Shown in pieces: positions 11,301 to 23,300 of a stretch of DNA of 64,000 bases. Both the position numbers and the translations under genes were made by a program. The stretch covers positions 81,704 through 145,703 of the forward strand of contig NW_015622544.1 in NCBI RefSeq assembly GCF_000835495.1. Direction: 5' to 3'. This DNA comes from Cladophialophora immunda (Eukaryota > Ascomycota > Eurotiomycetes > Chaetothyriales > Herpotrichiellaceae). Under the pieces are notes generated by a model that did not search any database, was not told the DNA's origin, and worked only from the letters and a program-made list of their open reading frames with translations. Positions within the stretch are counted from its first letter, which is position 1, and every line of letters starts with the position of its first letter.

Positions 11301-14300
11301 GAAAACGATGGAAGAAAGCTTGACGATGCTGCTATCTCCATGGAATCTACCCAAAAGCCAGCCGTGTCCTTGCGCGATGAGACCTCACCGAGGCCAAAGC
11401 GATCGCACGATGTCCGTAGTAGCTCTTTCGACGCCGACGACCGAGTCGCTGAAATCGACCGTGAACTGGAGAGACTCTACCAGGAGCACCAAAAGGCTGA
11501 AAAACGAAAACAGGAGTCGGGGCTAAAGAAAGCTGTTGTCGGTGCGGCAGCAGCTGTGGCCGTAGCCTCTATTGCGAGTAAGGGTAACAAGAGCAGGTCG
11601 CGCGAAGAAGATACTCCCACCCGAAAGTCCAACTTGAAGAAGACAAGGGAAAAGGATGCGACCTCATCACCCGAAACGCAGCAGGAAAGAATCGCCAGGA
11701 TGGCGGCTCATCGAGTTCGTTCAACGCCTTCTCCAGTCCAACATGACGACTACAGTGCCTTCTTCGTTCCCACGGAGATCAAAGAGCATCTCAAAGAACA
11801 CAACGACAAGTCTGAGCACCGAGACGACTTTGGAGCAACTGTGGTTGAAATCGTTCCCGGAGTGCCCAAACCTAGCAGCTCACATCCTTTCGACCCCTTT
11901 ACCTATCGACAGTTTGGTCTCGAACTGGATGATGATCCTTTGTTACACCCTTGGCCTGTTCCAATCCTTGCATTAGTTGAACCCACGCCGCCCGGTAGCC
12001 GGGTCCAAAGTGTCAAAGGCGACGAAACGCCCATCATTGAACCCAAATCGAAAGAGGAACCTGATGATATTGGAGAACCACTCGAGCGAAGGGAGTCCAA
12101 AGTGACGTGGGGCAATCATGACACCTATGTCTACGATGTCGTGACGCCGGAATATGAGCGCTCTGACTACGGACCTGATACACACTTGCAGGGCCAGAAG
12201 ACTACAGGCATTTCATCTCCGGATGACGTTACGGAAGAGCCAATTTCAATCCCCGAGGAGTCGCAAGAGCGACCAAGCCCAAGCCGAGCCTGGACATTAG
12301 ATGAGAAGGAAGCAGAGAAACTGGAGAAGGAAGTCCCCGTCGTTGATGACAGACCTCAGATCAGCCGCGCATGGACAGTTGATGACAAAGAAGCCGAGGA
12401 ACTAGTCCAAGAAATTCCAGAACGCCAGCCAGAGAATACCCCTGGGAATACTCATTATGGTACCGAGGATCAACACAATCCTCGAGATACTACTTCCTCT
12501 ATTAATGGTGGGACTGAAGAGCGGCACGGAGATTATTTCCCAGCAGAGATGGACGAGACCAGCGGAAAGAAGGCATTTTATCAAACCCCTTTTCCTGAAA
12601 CAGTGAGTGATCTGAGCCCCATAGGGGGTTATCCAACCACAGTCTCGCCAGAAACTAAGTCGAGAACTGTCCTCGCTTTGGAAGATGGGGGCGGGAGAAG
12701 CGATGAGGGCATGCGGGATAAGGACAACACGTCTACGGCTGTTAGGCTGAGCAAGAGTGACCGACGTCGTCGAGAGCGTTCCAGCTCTTCTGCCGATGCA
12801 TTTCGACCGTTTCCATCACATCAAGATCCTTCTGGGCTTTCGGAAGACCTCACTCCTGCGCAGCCATTACGTGTCACCGACAATGACCGCGACCTCGAAA
12901 ATAAGAGCGCTGCAGGCGGCCCCTCTGCTTTGGGCCTGGGGATAGCCACGTCTGTCCTTCTCGCTACAGACCAGGTGATGAAGGACAGTGCTCAACATGA
13001 CGAAAATGATTCAGCGAACGGAGGCAAAGATCAGTTCTCGAGACCCGAGGGGCTGACTACACTCACAGACCGAAAGTCGCAGCATCCACGCTCAATTTCA
13101 AAGGGGGGATACCATTCAGATCCAGAAGAGTGGGAGCATTCACGGGAAAAGCCAAAGAGGTCGAAGACCGGCTCCAAGAGCGAGGTTGGCGAGAAAACAA
13201 CAAGAAAATCTAAGTCTAGACGAACGGCCGACAGTGCTGACTTTGAGCCGCTTCGGAGATCCCGCACCGACGATGATCTCTATGAAAACGAAAGATCTGG
13301 AAGAAGCCCAAGGTACAGCAATGGCGATCATGATGAAAAGCCAACCATTAGCCGAAGCAGCAAGGGTGAAGAGAGAACGTCGCGGGGTAGACTCCGAAAG
13401 GACTCAGATGGATACCATGAGAGTGACAACCGATCTGTCGCAGGCAGCACGTCGGACTCAAGAACGAAGAAGGAATCCGGTGGCTTTTTCAGCAACCTCT
13501 TCTCCAGCAACAAGAGCGATGTCAGTACATCTAGTAAGAAGAGCTCAAAATCTTCCAAGTCAGAAAGTCGAGCAGATCAGGATCGATATGACGGATCCGA
13601 GTCTCGAAGGAAGCGCAGGTCCAAGGACAAAGCTGGGTTTGATGATGTCGCATCTGCAATATCCGAACCGCCCGGAAGGAGTCGACGCAGTCCAGATCGT
13701 CAAACCGTGCATGATGGTCAGAAAGAGGCCTCCAATGAACAAACTGTCGACGACGGATTCGTTTCTGCTGAAGAGACCGCTGGAACACCAGTTAAGGACA
13801 TTGCAGACCAGGAATCTTTTTTAGCAAGTCGCCCCGAAATGCCACAACCAATGGTCATGGATATACCAATGGGTTCTGATGGTGTCTCGGGGCCAAGATC
13901 CGAGAGAGAGACATCTTCAACCCCCAATACCACTGCTAGTATTCATGCACAGGGAACAACCTTGTACACAGAGGGCGAGCATAATGCTGCATCACTTACG
14001 GCTTTGATCGAAGGTGACCGTTCTGGGACTCTGCCCACCGAGGCAGGAGCTGGTGTTGTGGAGGAAATGCAGAGCCCCGAGGAGCGTTTTTCAGCTCCCT
14101 TTCCCCCACCCGCCACCTCTCGACGCCTGTCTGCTATACGGACAGGCGATATCCTTTCCAGTCCAATGGTGGCCAGCTCTCCAACTGCTGTACCCCTGCA
14201 TTTCCGACGCCCTCCTATATCGCCGACTAACCAACGCTTTTCAATGAGCTCGCCCGTTATGTCACCAAGTTCGCCGCTGACCACCCCTCGAACCCGTCAA

Positions 14301-17300
14301 GGAAGGCCAAAGTCGACGGAATTTCGTTCCAGCAAGGAATTCCGGCCGCTGTATCTTGTAGAGAGACGAAATTATGCAAGAAACCCGGCATCTGAACTTG
14401 CTGAAGAATATCCATCGTTGCCATCCAGCAAAACCAGCTCCACACATCCGTCTATGGAAGATCTTCGGGCGGAAGCCCATTTACAAGACCAGCCCGAGTC
14501 TTTCACTTCATCACGTATCAGCTCCGAAGTTTTCCGTGAACACGGCAGGCGGCACAGTTACTCGTATTGGCATGACGGCGAGAAGAGGCGAGAATCCCCA
14601 GACTATCTAGATTCTCGATCAGCCACGCCAGTGCCTGGTGAAGCACAAAGGGCTCGTGACCAGGAAAAGAAGCCCAAACCGAAGTACGAATTTCACTCAC
14701 CAAGCGAACTACTGCAAGATCCAGCCTTCTTCCATGACGTGGTCCCAGTGGACGAGGATGTTGTGCCTCATAGTCCACTTCCCAGCGTCGCAAGTACGGA
14801 TGCCGACCAGGACTACATGAGTGCGCGAAGTAGGAGCCTATCTCCCACAGGGACGCGAAGTCGCAGTAGGGGTAGAAGGAGCGCTTCGACCCCGAGGTCA
14901 ACATCAGCCTCGTGGCGGACCGGAATCGCTACCGCAGCCGCTGGTGCTCTTGTCGGCTCTGCTTTGGCAGCCGCCGCCCATCGGGGACTCAAAGAGTCAC
15001 AGGAAATCCCTGGGGAAGAAGCGGAAACGCCCAGGAAGCCTGGATCCTTAGCAGAGGTGTTTACTGAAGTTGCGCCAGCTTCCGAGCCTAGAGCAGTGAA
15101 CGCGACAGGAGCTGGAAATGAAACAACCTTCCAACAGCCGTCTGAGGACAAATCGACCCACACAACTAGTGATCTGCCTCGAGACGATCTGCATCGAGAC
15201 GCAGAATCCCAGGCCCCCACCAGAGGAGCCTTGAGTTCTGACGCTTGGCGAGACGTCTTCACGGCGATTCACAAGCGCAGGATTGACCCTGACGTGATAA
15301 CAGATCGTAACACCGCAGTTAATACCGAGTCGGACTCCGGAAGCTTACAGAAACCATATGCCCACGATCACGTATCTCCATCGAAACTGGAAGGAATGGT
15401 CCTGGCGCAGTCGTGGGATGGTCTCCCACTTGACCCCAGTGAAGTTGCGGAGGAAAGCATAATCAGTCCTGAGAAGGTAGCAAGGCTCGAAAAGGAATCT
15501 GGAGAGAACCACGAGGCAACTTTGCTTGCACAGTCTACGGCAGTTGAGCCTTTTCACCGAGCTCTAAGTCTCGAGAAGCAAACTGGACCCATTGAAGGCT
15601 CACAGGAGGGTCTCGGGCTTCAAACGAAAAGTTTCGAAGAGGAAGCAACGCGACCTAGTGACGGACTGAAGTCGCAGGAAGCAGCAGACAGTATTGAGGG
15701 CGCACGGCTGACCTCCAGCGAAACCTTCCCACTGATGGTGCAAGCGAACAGAGAGCAAGCCGATGTTGAAACCAACAACACAGAGCCAAAAGACGTATTT
15801 ACATCGGACATACAGGATGTCGAAGATTTTACTTCTGGAGTCGATGACGCCTTTGAGGATGCAACAGACATGCAGCCGACAGGGACTGCTCCAGAATTAG
15901 AGTCTGAGACACTTGCACAACCTGAAGCCGCTCATACTGTCGACGTCGAGGAGCAAAATGTAGCGTCTGTCCAGGCAGCCCCAGGGCGATCACTTGCAGG
16001 GGATGAAGCATCAGACACCGCACGACCAAGCCTAGATCCTCTAGAAGAGGCATTCAAAGAAGCCATGGAAGCTCGCGGCTTGACTGCAGGTGCAACCGTC
16101 GAGGCAGCCTATCAAGCATTTCAACCGGAGATTCCTGATGTTGGAGGTACCCAATTGTCTACCATTCGAGAGGAAGGTGAAGCCACTGCCTCTTCTAGCG
16201 AGCAAGTCTCTGGGTCAACTGAGAGAGAAGCGCCTTCCGGAAGTTCCAAGAAAGAGAGACGGAAACAGAAGAAAGCAAAGAAGGCGTTAACATTGGATAA
16301 TCCGATGGAATCAGACTCTGCACCTGCAGAGGTTGGTCACAGCCTACAACCTGCAATAGAGGAAAGGCAAGATCTCCAGACAGGTGAGCCAATTTTATCT
16401 GGGGAGCTCACTAAAGAGCCCAGTCCGGCAGGAGAGACCCCAAATCCGTTTGGTGATGACTTCGAAATTGAAGCCAGTGAGTTGAAAGTGCCGCATGGCG
16501 ACGTCAAAGCGGATTCAAATGTTTTCGTGGCGCCTGGCGCTGCAATTGGCAAGATTGCTTTGTCATCGACACCCGACGACGATACCAGCGTTCCAAATTC
16601 AAAGAAAGGCAGAAAGGGCAAAAAGGAAAAGAAGAAAAGGTCCCAATCGTACAGTTGGGATGATGTTGACCCGACCCAGCCTGGTGAGTCTGCCCTGGCT
16701 GTTGAGCCAGCTGCTCAACAACAGCCTAACGCTATGGCCGCCTCGGATGAGCCCGCGCCGGCGATCTCAGAAGGGCCTGGCGCACCAGAGATGTCCGTTG
16801 GCTCTGCAGATACAGTCCAGCAGGAGTCAGATTATGCCCCAGAGATGAGCTCGAAGTCGAGCAAGAAGAAAAGGTCTAAGAGAGCGAGTGTTCCGTTCAC
16901 CATCGAGGAAACAGCTGGACAAATATCCGAGGAGCAACCTGCTGGGACCATGCTTTCTCAAGAATCACAACCAAGCACAGATCAAGCAGCCCATATGCCA
17001 AGTCAGACAAGAGAACCCACTTTCACGGAGCAAATGGTGCGAGAACAGGTCCCTGTCAAAGAAACTCGGTCGGCTCCCGAGCCATTTGTACCGCAAGCCA
17101 TTCGTGTTACCTCTGGTGTGGCTCCGATTCATTCTTCAGTGGACATTTCTATCCCAGAAGTCGCCGGGGATAAAGCACCGCAAACTCCCGGGGCCGAGGA
17201 TACACAAATCGGTGCTTCTCTGGAGAACAAGTCGGACCAAAATCAGACGTTGGATGTCTGCGCCGCCGCGGACTCATCTGAGGCCGAAGTTCCACTCGCA

Positions 17301-20300
17301 AAGCAACAGCTTTCTGGAGACAATGCCCGAACGTCAGCAGATGAATCAGAAGCCGCGGGTCCTCAGATAGCGCCAACAGATGCCACTGTGCTGGTAGATC
17401 CCGTCACTTCGACAAATGAGACGAAACAAGAATTGAAAGCGGTAGATACATCCCTTGGACTTGTCCCCGAGGTGGGCGTTGCACAAGATGAAGACGCTGG
17501 AAAGCATCTGGGCCTGGAGTTCGAAGCTAACCCTGCAGTCGCTGAGGGCGAGCAGGTTCACGATAAACAGGAGATTGCTGCGCCAACACTGCCAGCAGTT
17601 GTTGAAGAGCGCCCAGAAGAACTCCTTACAACTTCAAACTATGACAAAGGCCCGGCAACCGCTCAAACACCTATCAACGAAACCTCTCCTGAAGGGCCGC
17701 CGGCACTCGAGGACGAAGATATCTGGGGTTCCGCTACAAAAAGGACGAGAAAGGATAAGAAAAAGAAGCGTGCCCCTGCTTCAGATCATGCCGAGCAGTC
17801 GAAATCTGTTCAGAAAGTTCCTTTCTCAGACGAAACTGTGACAAAGCCAGGATCCTCTGGTGCTCGTGGGGACAAGAAGGACACGGAGATTCCAACAGCT
17901 CCGGAACCGACCGGAACTCTGTCTCTAGAAGATTCAGAGTTGGTCGAGTATGAGCCTCGCCAGGATGAAGATATGTTCCCGGTGACGACGACAAAGTCAA
18001 AGAAGGATAAGAAAAAGAAACGTGCTAGCGCATTCGAAGGCACCGAAATACCGTCATCTCCGCAAGAGGGAGAGATCGCAGGCAGTATCGCGAACTCCAG
18101 TATCCCAAAGGAAGGTTCAACGACAGAGGCGCCAACAACTCAAGAATTTGCCGAGGTCGAGCCCGGGCCCACAACATCTCTGGGTCGAGAAGAGCCCCAA
18201 GACGATATTGACGGCTTCAGCTTCAGCTTCAAGAAAAAAACAAAGAAATCCAAGGCAAAGGCCAAAAAGCAGCGTCAATCCTTACTTGATGATGTAGCTG
18301 GGTCGGCCGACGATGCTGGAGCCGAGAACGATAAGCAGCTCCCGACAGTCTTACCCACCACACCTGCGGCACAAATCGAAGGTGCAGGCCTAGCTACGCA
18401 TCCGGACAAAAAAACAGAAGCGGCCCAAGATCTGCAATCTGGAGACGGCAAAGCCAGTCCGAATGTTGAAGATTTGAACACAGGCGCTGTTCCGCAACAA
18501 CCAATATCTGTCCTCCCTACAGAAATTGCGGGGAGCAATGAGGATGCTCCCGAACCAGCAGACTTTGCCATTGACTACCATGTCGACTCACTAGCATCGC
18601 TTGATGTTCCGAAAGAGATGCCGCCTGCCCCGGAGCCCAGCCTTGACAAGCTGCCGGATGAGGCTCTACAGTCCGATGAGACCACAGGGGGCGAAGCTAA
18701 GGTCATTGAGTCTTTCGCAGACGGTACCGCTGCTCCTGAGACATCAACTGTCGAAACCACCAAGGCAAGCATAATTACTGGATCCCGGGTGGTTGAGAAT
18801 CCCCCTCCAGAGACAGCAGCCCTCGTATCTCCTATTGAACCTACCGCCGAGCCTCCTACTGAGCCTCCAACAGATCTCGCTAACGAACCAACTACTGAAC
18901 GCACCGCTGAACTCATCTTTGAACCTACTACCGAGGCAGCTACAGATCATATTTCTGAGTTTACTGCTGAACATCCTTCCGAGCATCCCCCTGAGCTTAA
19001 TGTCGACTCCGCCGTCGAACCTGAGCCTCTTGTCGAGCCTATCGCTGAAGCAGTTGCTGGACCTATTACTCAAGCGAGTACCGAAACTAGTATCGAAGCT
19101 CCCATCAAGACTTCAGCCGAGTCCACAACGGGGCCACTCAGCGAAGTTAATATTACAACGCCGACCGAGGCAATCATGGATACTCCGGCTGGGCTGGCGG
19201 ATGAAGCCGGGGTCAAGGCTGGTAGCGAGGCAGTTATCAAGCCCCCTCCCAGCCGCGAACCCTCAGCAGTTCCTGGTGATTCTGAGCCCATGACAGAGGA
19301 AGATCTAAACTTTTCGAGGAAGCGCTCCAAAAAGGACAAGAAAAACAAGAAAAACAAACGCCAATCAACTCTTACGGCTGAAACAATCCAACCTGGTCCT
19401 GAGACTCGTGAGAACCATACACTGGCAGATGAACCAGAGCGAGACTTTGATGAATCCACTCAGGGTGATATCAGCAAGTCTGTTTTCCCCGAAGAAGACA
19501 AGCAAGACGCACCGGCTATCACCAAAGATATCGATGAGGAAAATATAGGGTCAACGTATGCGATGGCTAAGAAAGACAAGAAAAAGAAGAAGCGACGATC
19601 AACCCAAGTTGCCGATTCACCCCAATTAGCGACTAAAACAGACGCCACCGACCATTCGAATAGCAAATCGGAGACTATGGCCGAGTCTCGACCAGCTGAG
19701 ACGGTAACAGGCGAACTAGGACCCGATTCAGAATCAATGAGTGGATCCGCTCTGGAGGCAACTCAGCCCAAGGGTGATGTATTGACTGTGGAAGGAGACT
19801 CCGAAAATATCCGACACGAGCAGCCTGAAACTAGTCGGCATGAGGACCTGGCATTCACGTGCACAAAGTCAAATAAGGACAAGAAAAGGAAGAAGCGACA
19901 ATCCAACATCGAATCCGCAACTCCTGAACCGGCCTCTGAGATGTCGAGGGAAGAGGCCTTTCAGCCAACAGCAAACAATGTGGCTGAGCCTTTCACCATT
20001 GATGAGACACGAGCTTTGGAAACAGTTGAAACCCTCGATGGGGAGCGCAACCTCCCCACTCCTGAAGATGAAGCTGAAGAAAGGTTGCCTTCTACAGACA
20101 AAAAGAAAAAGAACCGGAAGAAGGGCCAGAAACTGAAATTGGATGAAGCCAGCCTGACCCAAGATGGCGAACAGGTTGGCTTGCGTGAAGATCCCTATAT
20201 CGAAAGCAATGTCGAGAACAGGGTCAAAGAACAGGATGTAAATCTTCCAGAAACGCAGCCGATACCTGGACCTCTTACTCGGCGAGAACCAGCTCCAGCG

Positions 20301-23300
20301 GAAGCAGAAGACCTGGTTGCCGATACTTGGACCCCAGAAGAGTCCACTTCGATTCACCTAGAAGGGCTTAGTCACCAACTCCAGGCGGATGACGATGTGG
20401 AAGAGTCGGGCAAGATACCAAAAGACTCCAAACAGGATGATTCTGATGTCGAAAAGTCTTTGCAAAAGGAATTTGTTCCGGTGAAACCCGTCCAAAACGA
20501 AGCTGAGCTTTTGAGTGAAGACGGTAGGCGGGTGCCAGAGATGGGGAACTCTCTTGTTTCAGCTCCAGAAGATCTGACGATCGCTGGGGTCGCCGAGACA
20601 GCTTCAACAGATCCGACTTTCGAACAAGCAGGTCTTTTCCGCAAGAAAACAAAGAAAGGAAAGAAGAATGCCCGTCAATCAACCGCTGAGGAGCTTGAAG
20701 GACAAGAAGCGGCCAAGCCACCCATGGGAGAAGATGACTCTTCGCCGATTCCTCTTGAAGCTGCACAGCCTGTTACCGAAACGGAGTGGCCAATTCCGAA
20801 GAAGTCGAAATCGAAGAATGGTAAAAGGAACAGCCAGCAACTTGTCTTGGATGACAGCGGCGCTGAACCCGCGCCACTCGCGCCAGAAATTGAGCCTGCA
20901 ACCCTGAAAGGCTCGGACGAACCAATTCTACAAACCCTTCCCGCAGCACCTGATGTATGGGAAGCAATGACAAACCAGGGGGCCGGAATAGAAAATTGGA
21001 GCGTCTCCAAGAAGAATGGCAGAAAGAAGAAGCGACAGGCGACTTCTACGGACGTTGAGGGACTGTCGGGATCACTGGAGGCATCGACCGGTTCAACCCC
21101 CCCTGCCGAAAGTGAACAGTCAGCACGGAAACCTTCGTTCTCGACATTCGAAGGAGATGTTCTCAGCGCACCGCAAACAGAAGATCTGACCAAAGAGTAT
21201 CGCTCCGATTCTGCCGTTGTCGATGCTAATTCGAAGTCGATTGGTGATACTGCACGACAAGATAAAACCCTGATGAATCCTACACCCACACTAGAGCGTA
21301 CAATCATGGAGGTCCAAGATCCCGCGGAGGCTACAACTGGAGACGTTTATACGACCGCTCTCGCAGACATTGTACAAAGTGACAGCCAAAACTTTCAGCC
21401 AAGTAACCATCTCGTTGCGGATGTGCCCAACACAACGCTCCCAGAAGAGAACAGAGCTGATATTGATACTGTTATTCCGGACTCTCTAGCAAATGACGAG
21501 AGTCGTGGAACCCCTGTCCTCACTGAAGGTGTTGATGAAGTACCAACGAAATTGGACACGAACTCAGCGCATGTTGAAGAATCGTCGATTTCAGACGCTC
21601 AAGTGTTCACAGAAAGCAAGCAAGCACACAATACAGAGCGAGATCCGCCAGAGACGCCAATAACAACGCCAGCCGCACAGTCACACTTCAAAGAATCGGC
21701 TGGCCCAAATGCAGAGGAGCCATTCGGTATCGCGAAGCAGCGGTTCCAGGAAAACCTTCCACCCGAGCCCGCAACAGGATTTCCCAACAGGCGTCCGGAG
21801 GCTGAGACGATATCCACATCAGAGGTGCCCAGTGTAGCGCAGGAGGTGAACCAGGGGATCGAGGACACAACAGAAGAAGCTACTCTATCGTCGCGGCCGA
21901 AGAAAAAGAAGAATAAGAAACAGCGTCAATCCACATATGAAGAATCAATTTCCGAGCCTCACCAATCCGAAAATATGGAACACGAGGCTAATCCAGAGGA
22001 AGCGGAAACCGAGCCCGTCACCGAACCTGTGGTGGTCGATTCTCCAGAAAAATCTCGCAGAACCTCACGATCGAATGACGTTGCGGCCGGGGAAGAAATC
22101 ATCACCTCGTCAACAAAGGCCAAGAAGGACAAGGACAAGAAAAAGAAGCGGAATATACTCTTGGTCGAGGACGAGGTGAATGGGCCACAGCCAACAGTTC
22201 GAAATGACATCGAACCAGCCGAAGAGGCGACTATTAGCGAAAGTCAGCCTGAAGCAGAAGCTACCGCCAAATCAATCTCCGCAACGGCTCTAGAGCTTGA
22301 ACCCAAACCTGAACATGACGCTGCCGAGAAAGGCATGGAGAGATTGCCTGCACAGTCTCTAACTCCAGTCAAACATACAGAGGATGTAGCCCATGGAGCC
22401 TCAGATGAAACGCGAGAAGTCGCGCAGGCTTCCCCACCCGCTGCAAACGAGATGGGTGGTGTGGGCGAACCTTTCAAATCCAATGCTGGCGGCGAAGCCG
22501 CATCACACACCGAAACCGAATCTGGAACGGCGGAAGGAACAAACCAGAGCATACCCGAGGACATCCCTGCAATGGAGGAGCCTGACACTATAGGACCTGG
22601 CCTGTCTTTTAATAAAAAGTCTGAAAAGGAGAAGAGGAAGAGCAAGAGGAAATCAGCATTCGAAGAAGAGGAGCCGACGATCGATGTTGTTGATGGACCA
22701 AGAATAGACAATGAGGTGGAGATGCCGCAAAATGATGTCCCTGCAGCCCCTAACCAGTCGTCAATATCCACTGAGATCCAATCCGAGAGTGAATGGGGAT
22801 TCTCCAGCAAAAGATCCAAGAAGAAGGGCAAACTAGGCAAAGCCCCGACAGCCACCGATGGCACCGGGACACCGGGCACGGCAACAACAAATTCCAACGA
22901 GGAATTCGCGTCCGCTATGCAAACCCCAATTCAACGGACCGCGTCACCCGAACTCATGGACTCTGTCAAGGCAGAACAAACGGCGCTCACTGCGCCCGAA
23001 GCCGGCACTGCTGATTACTTTACTCCCGCCCCGACCAAGAAGAAGTCAAAAAAGGACAAAAAAAGGAAGTCACTCCTTCCGTGGACGGGCAATGAAGATC
23101 AAACAACCGAAGATGCCTCCGGGACGTTGACACTAGCACTTCTTCCCGAGTCAGAAGCACCAAAGACAGGGTTAAACTTGGCAAGCGCAGCACTCGCCGC
23201 TGGACCGAAGCGTTTTGAAAACAGCGCAGAAGACAAGCACGAAATTTCAACGTTGCCCACAGAGTCACAGGTGACGACAATGGAAGACACTTTGGAATCA

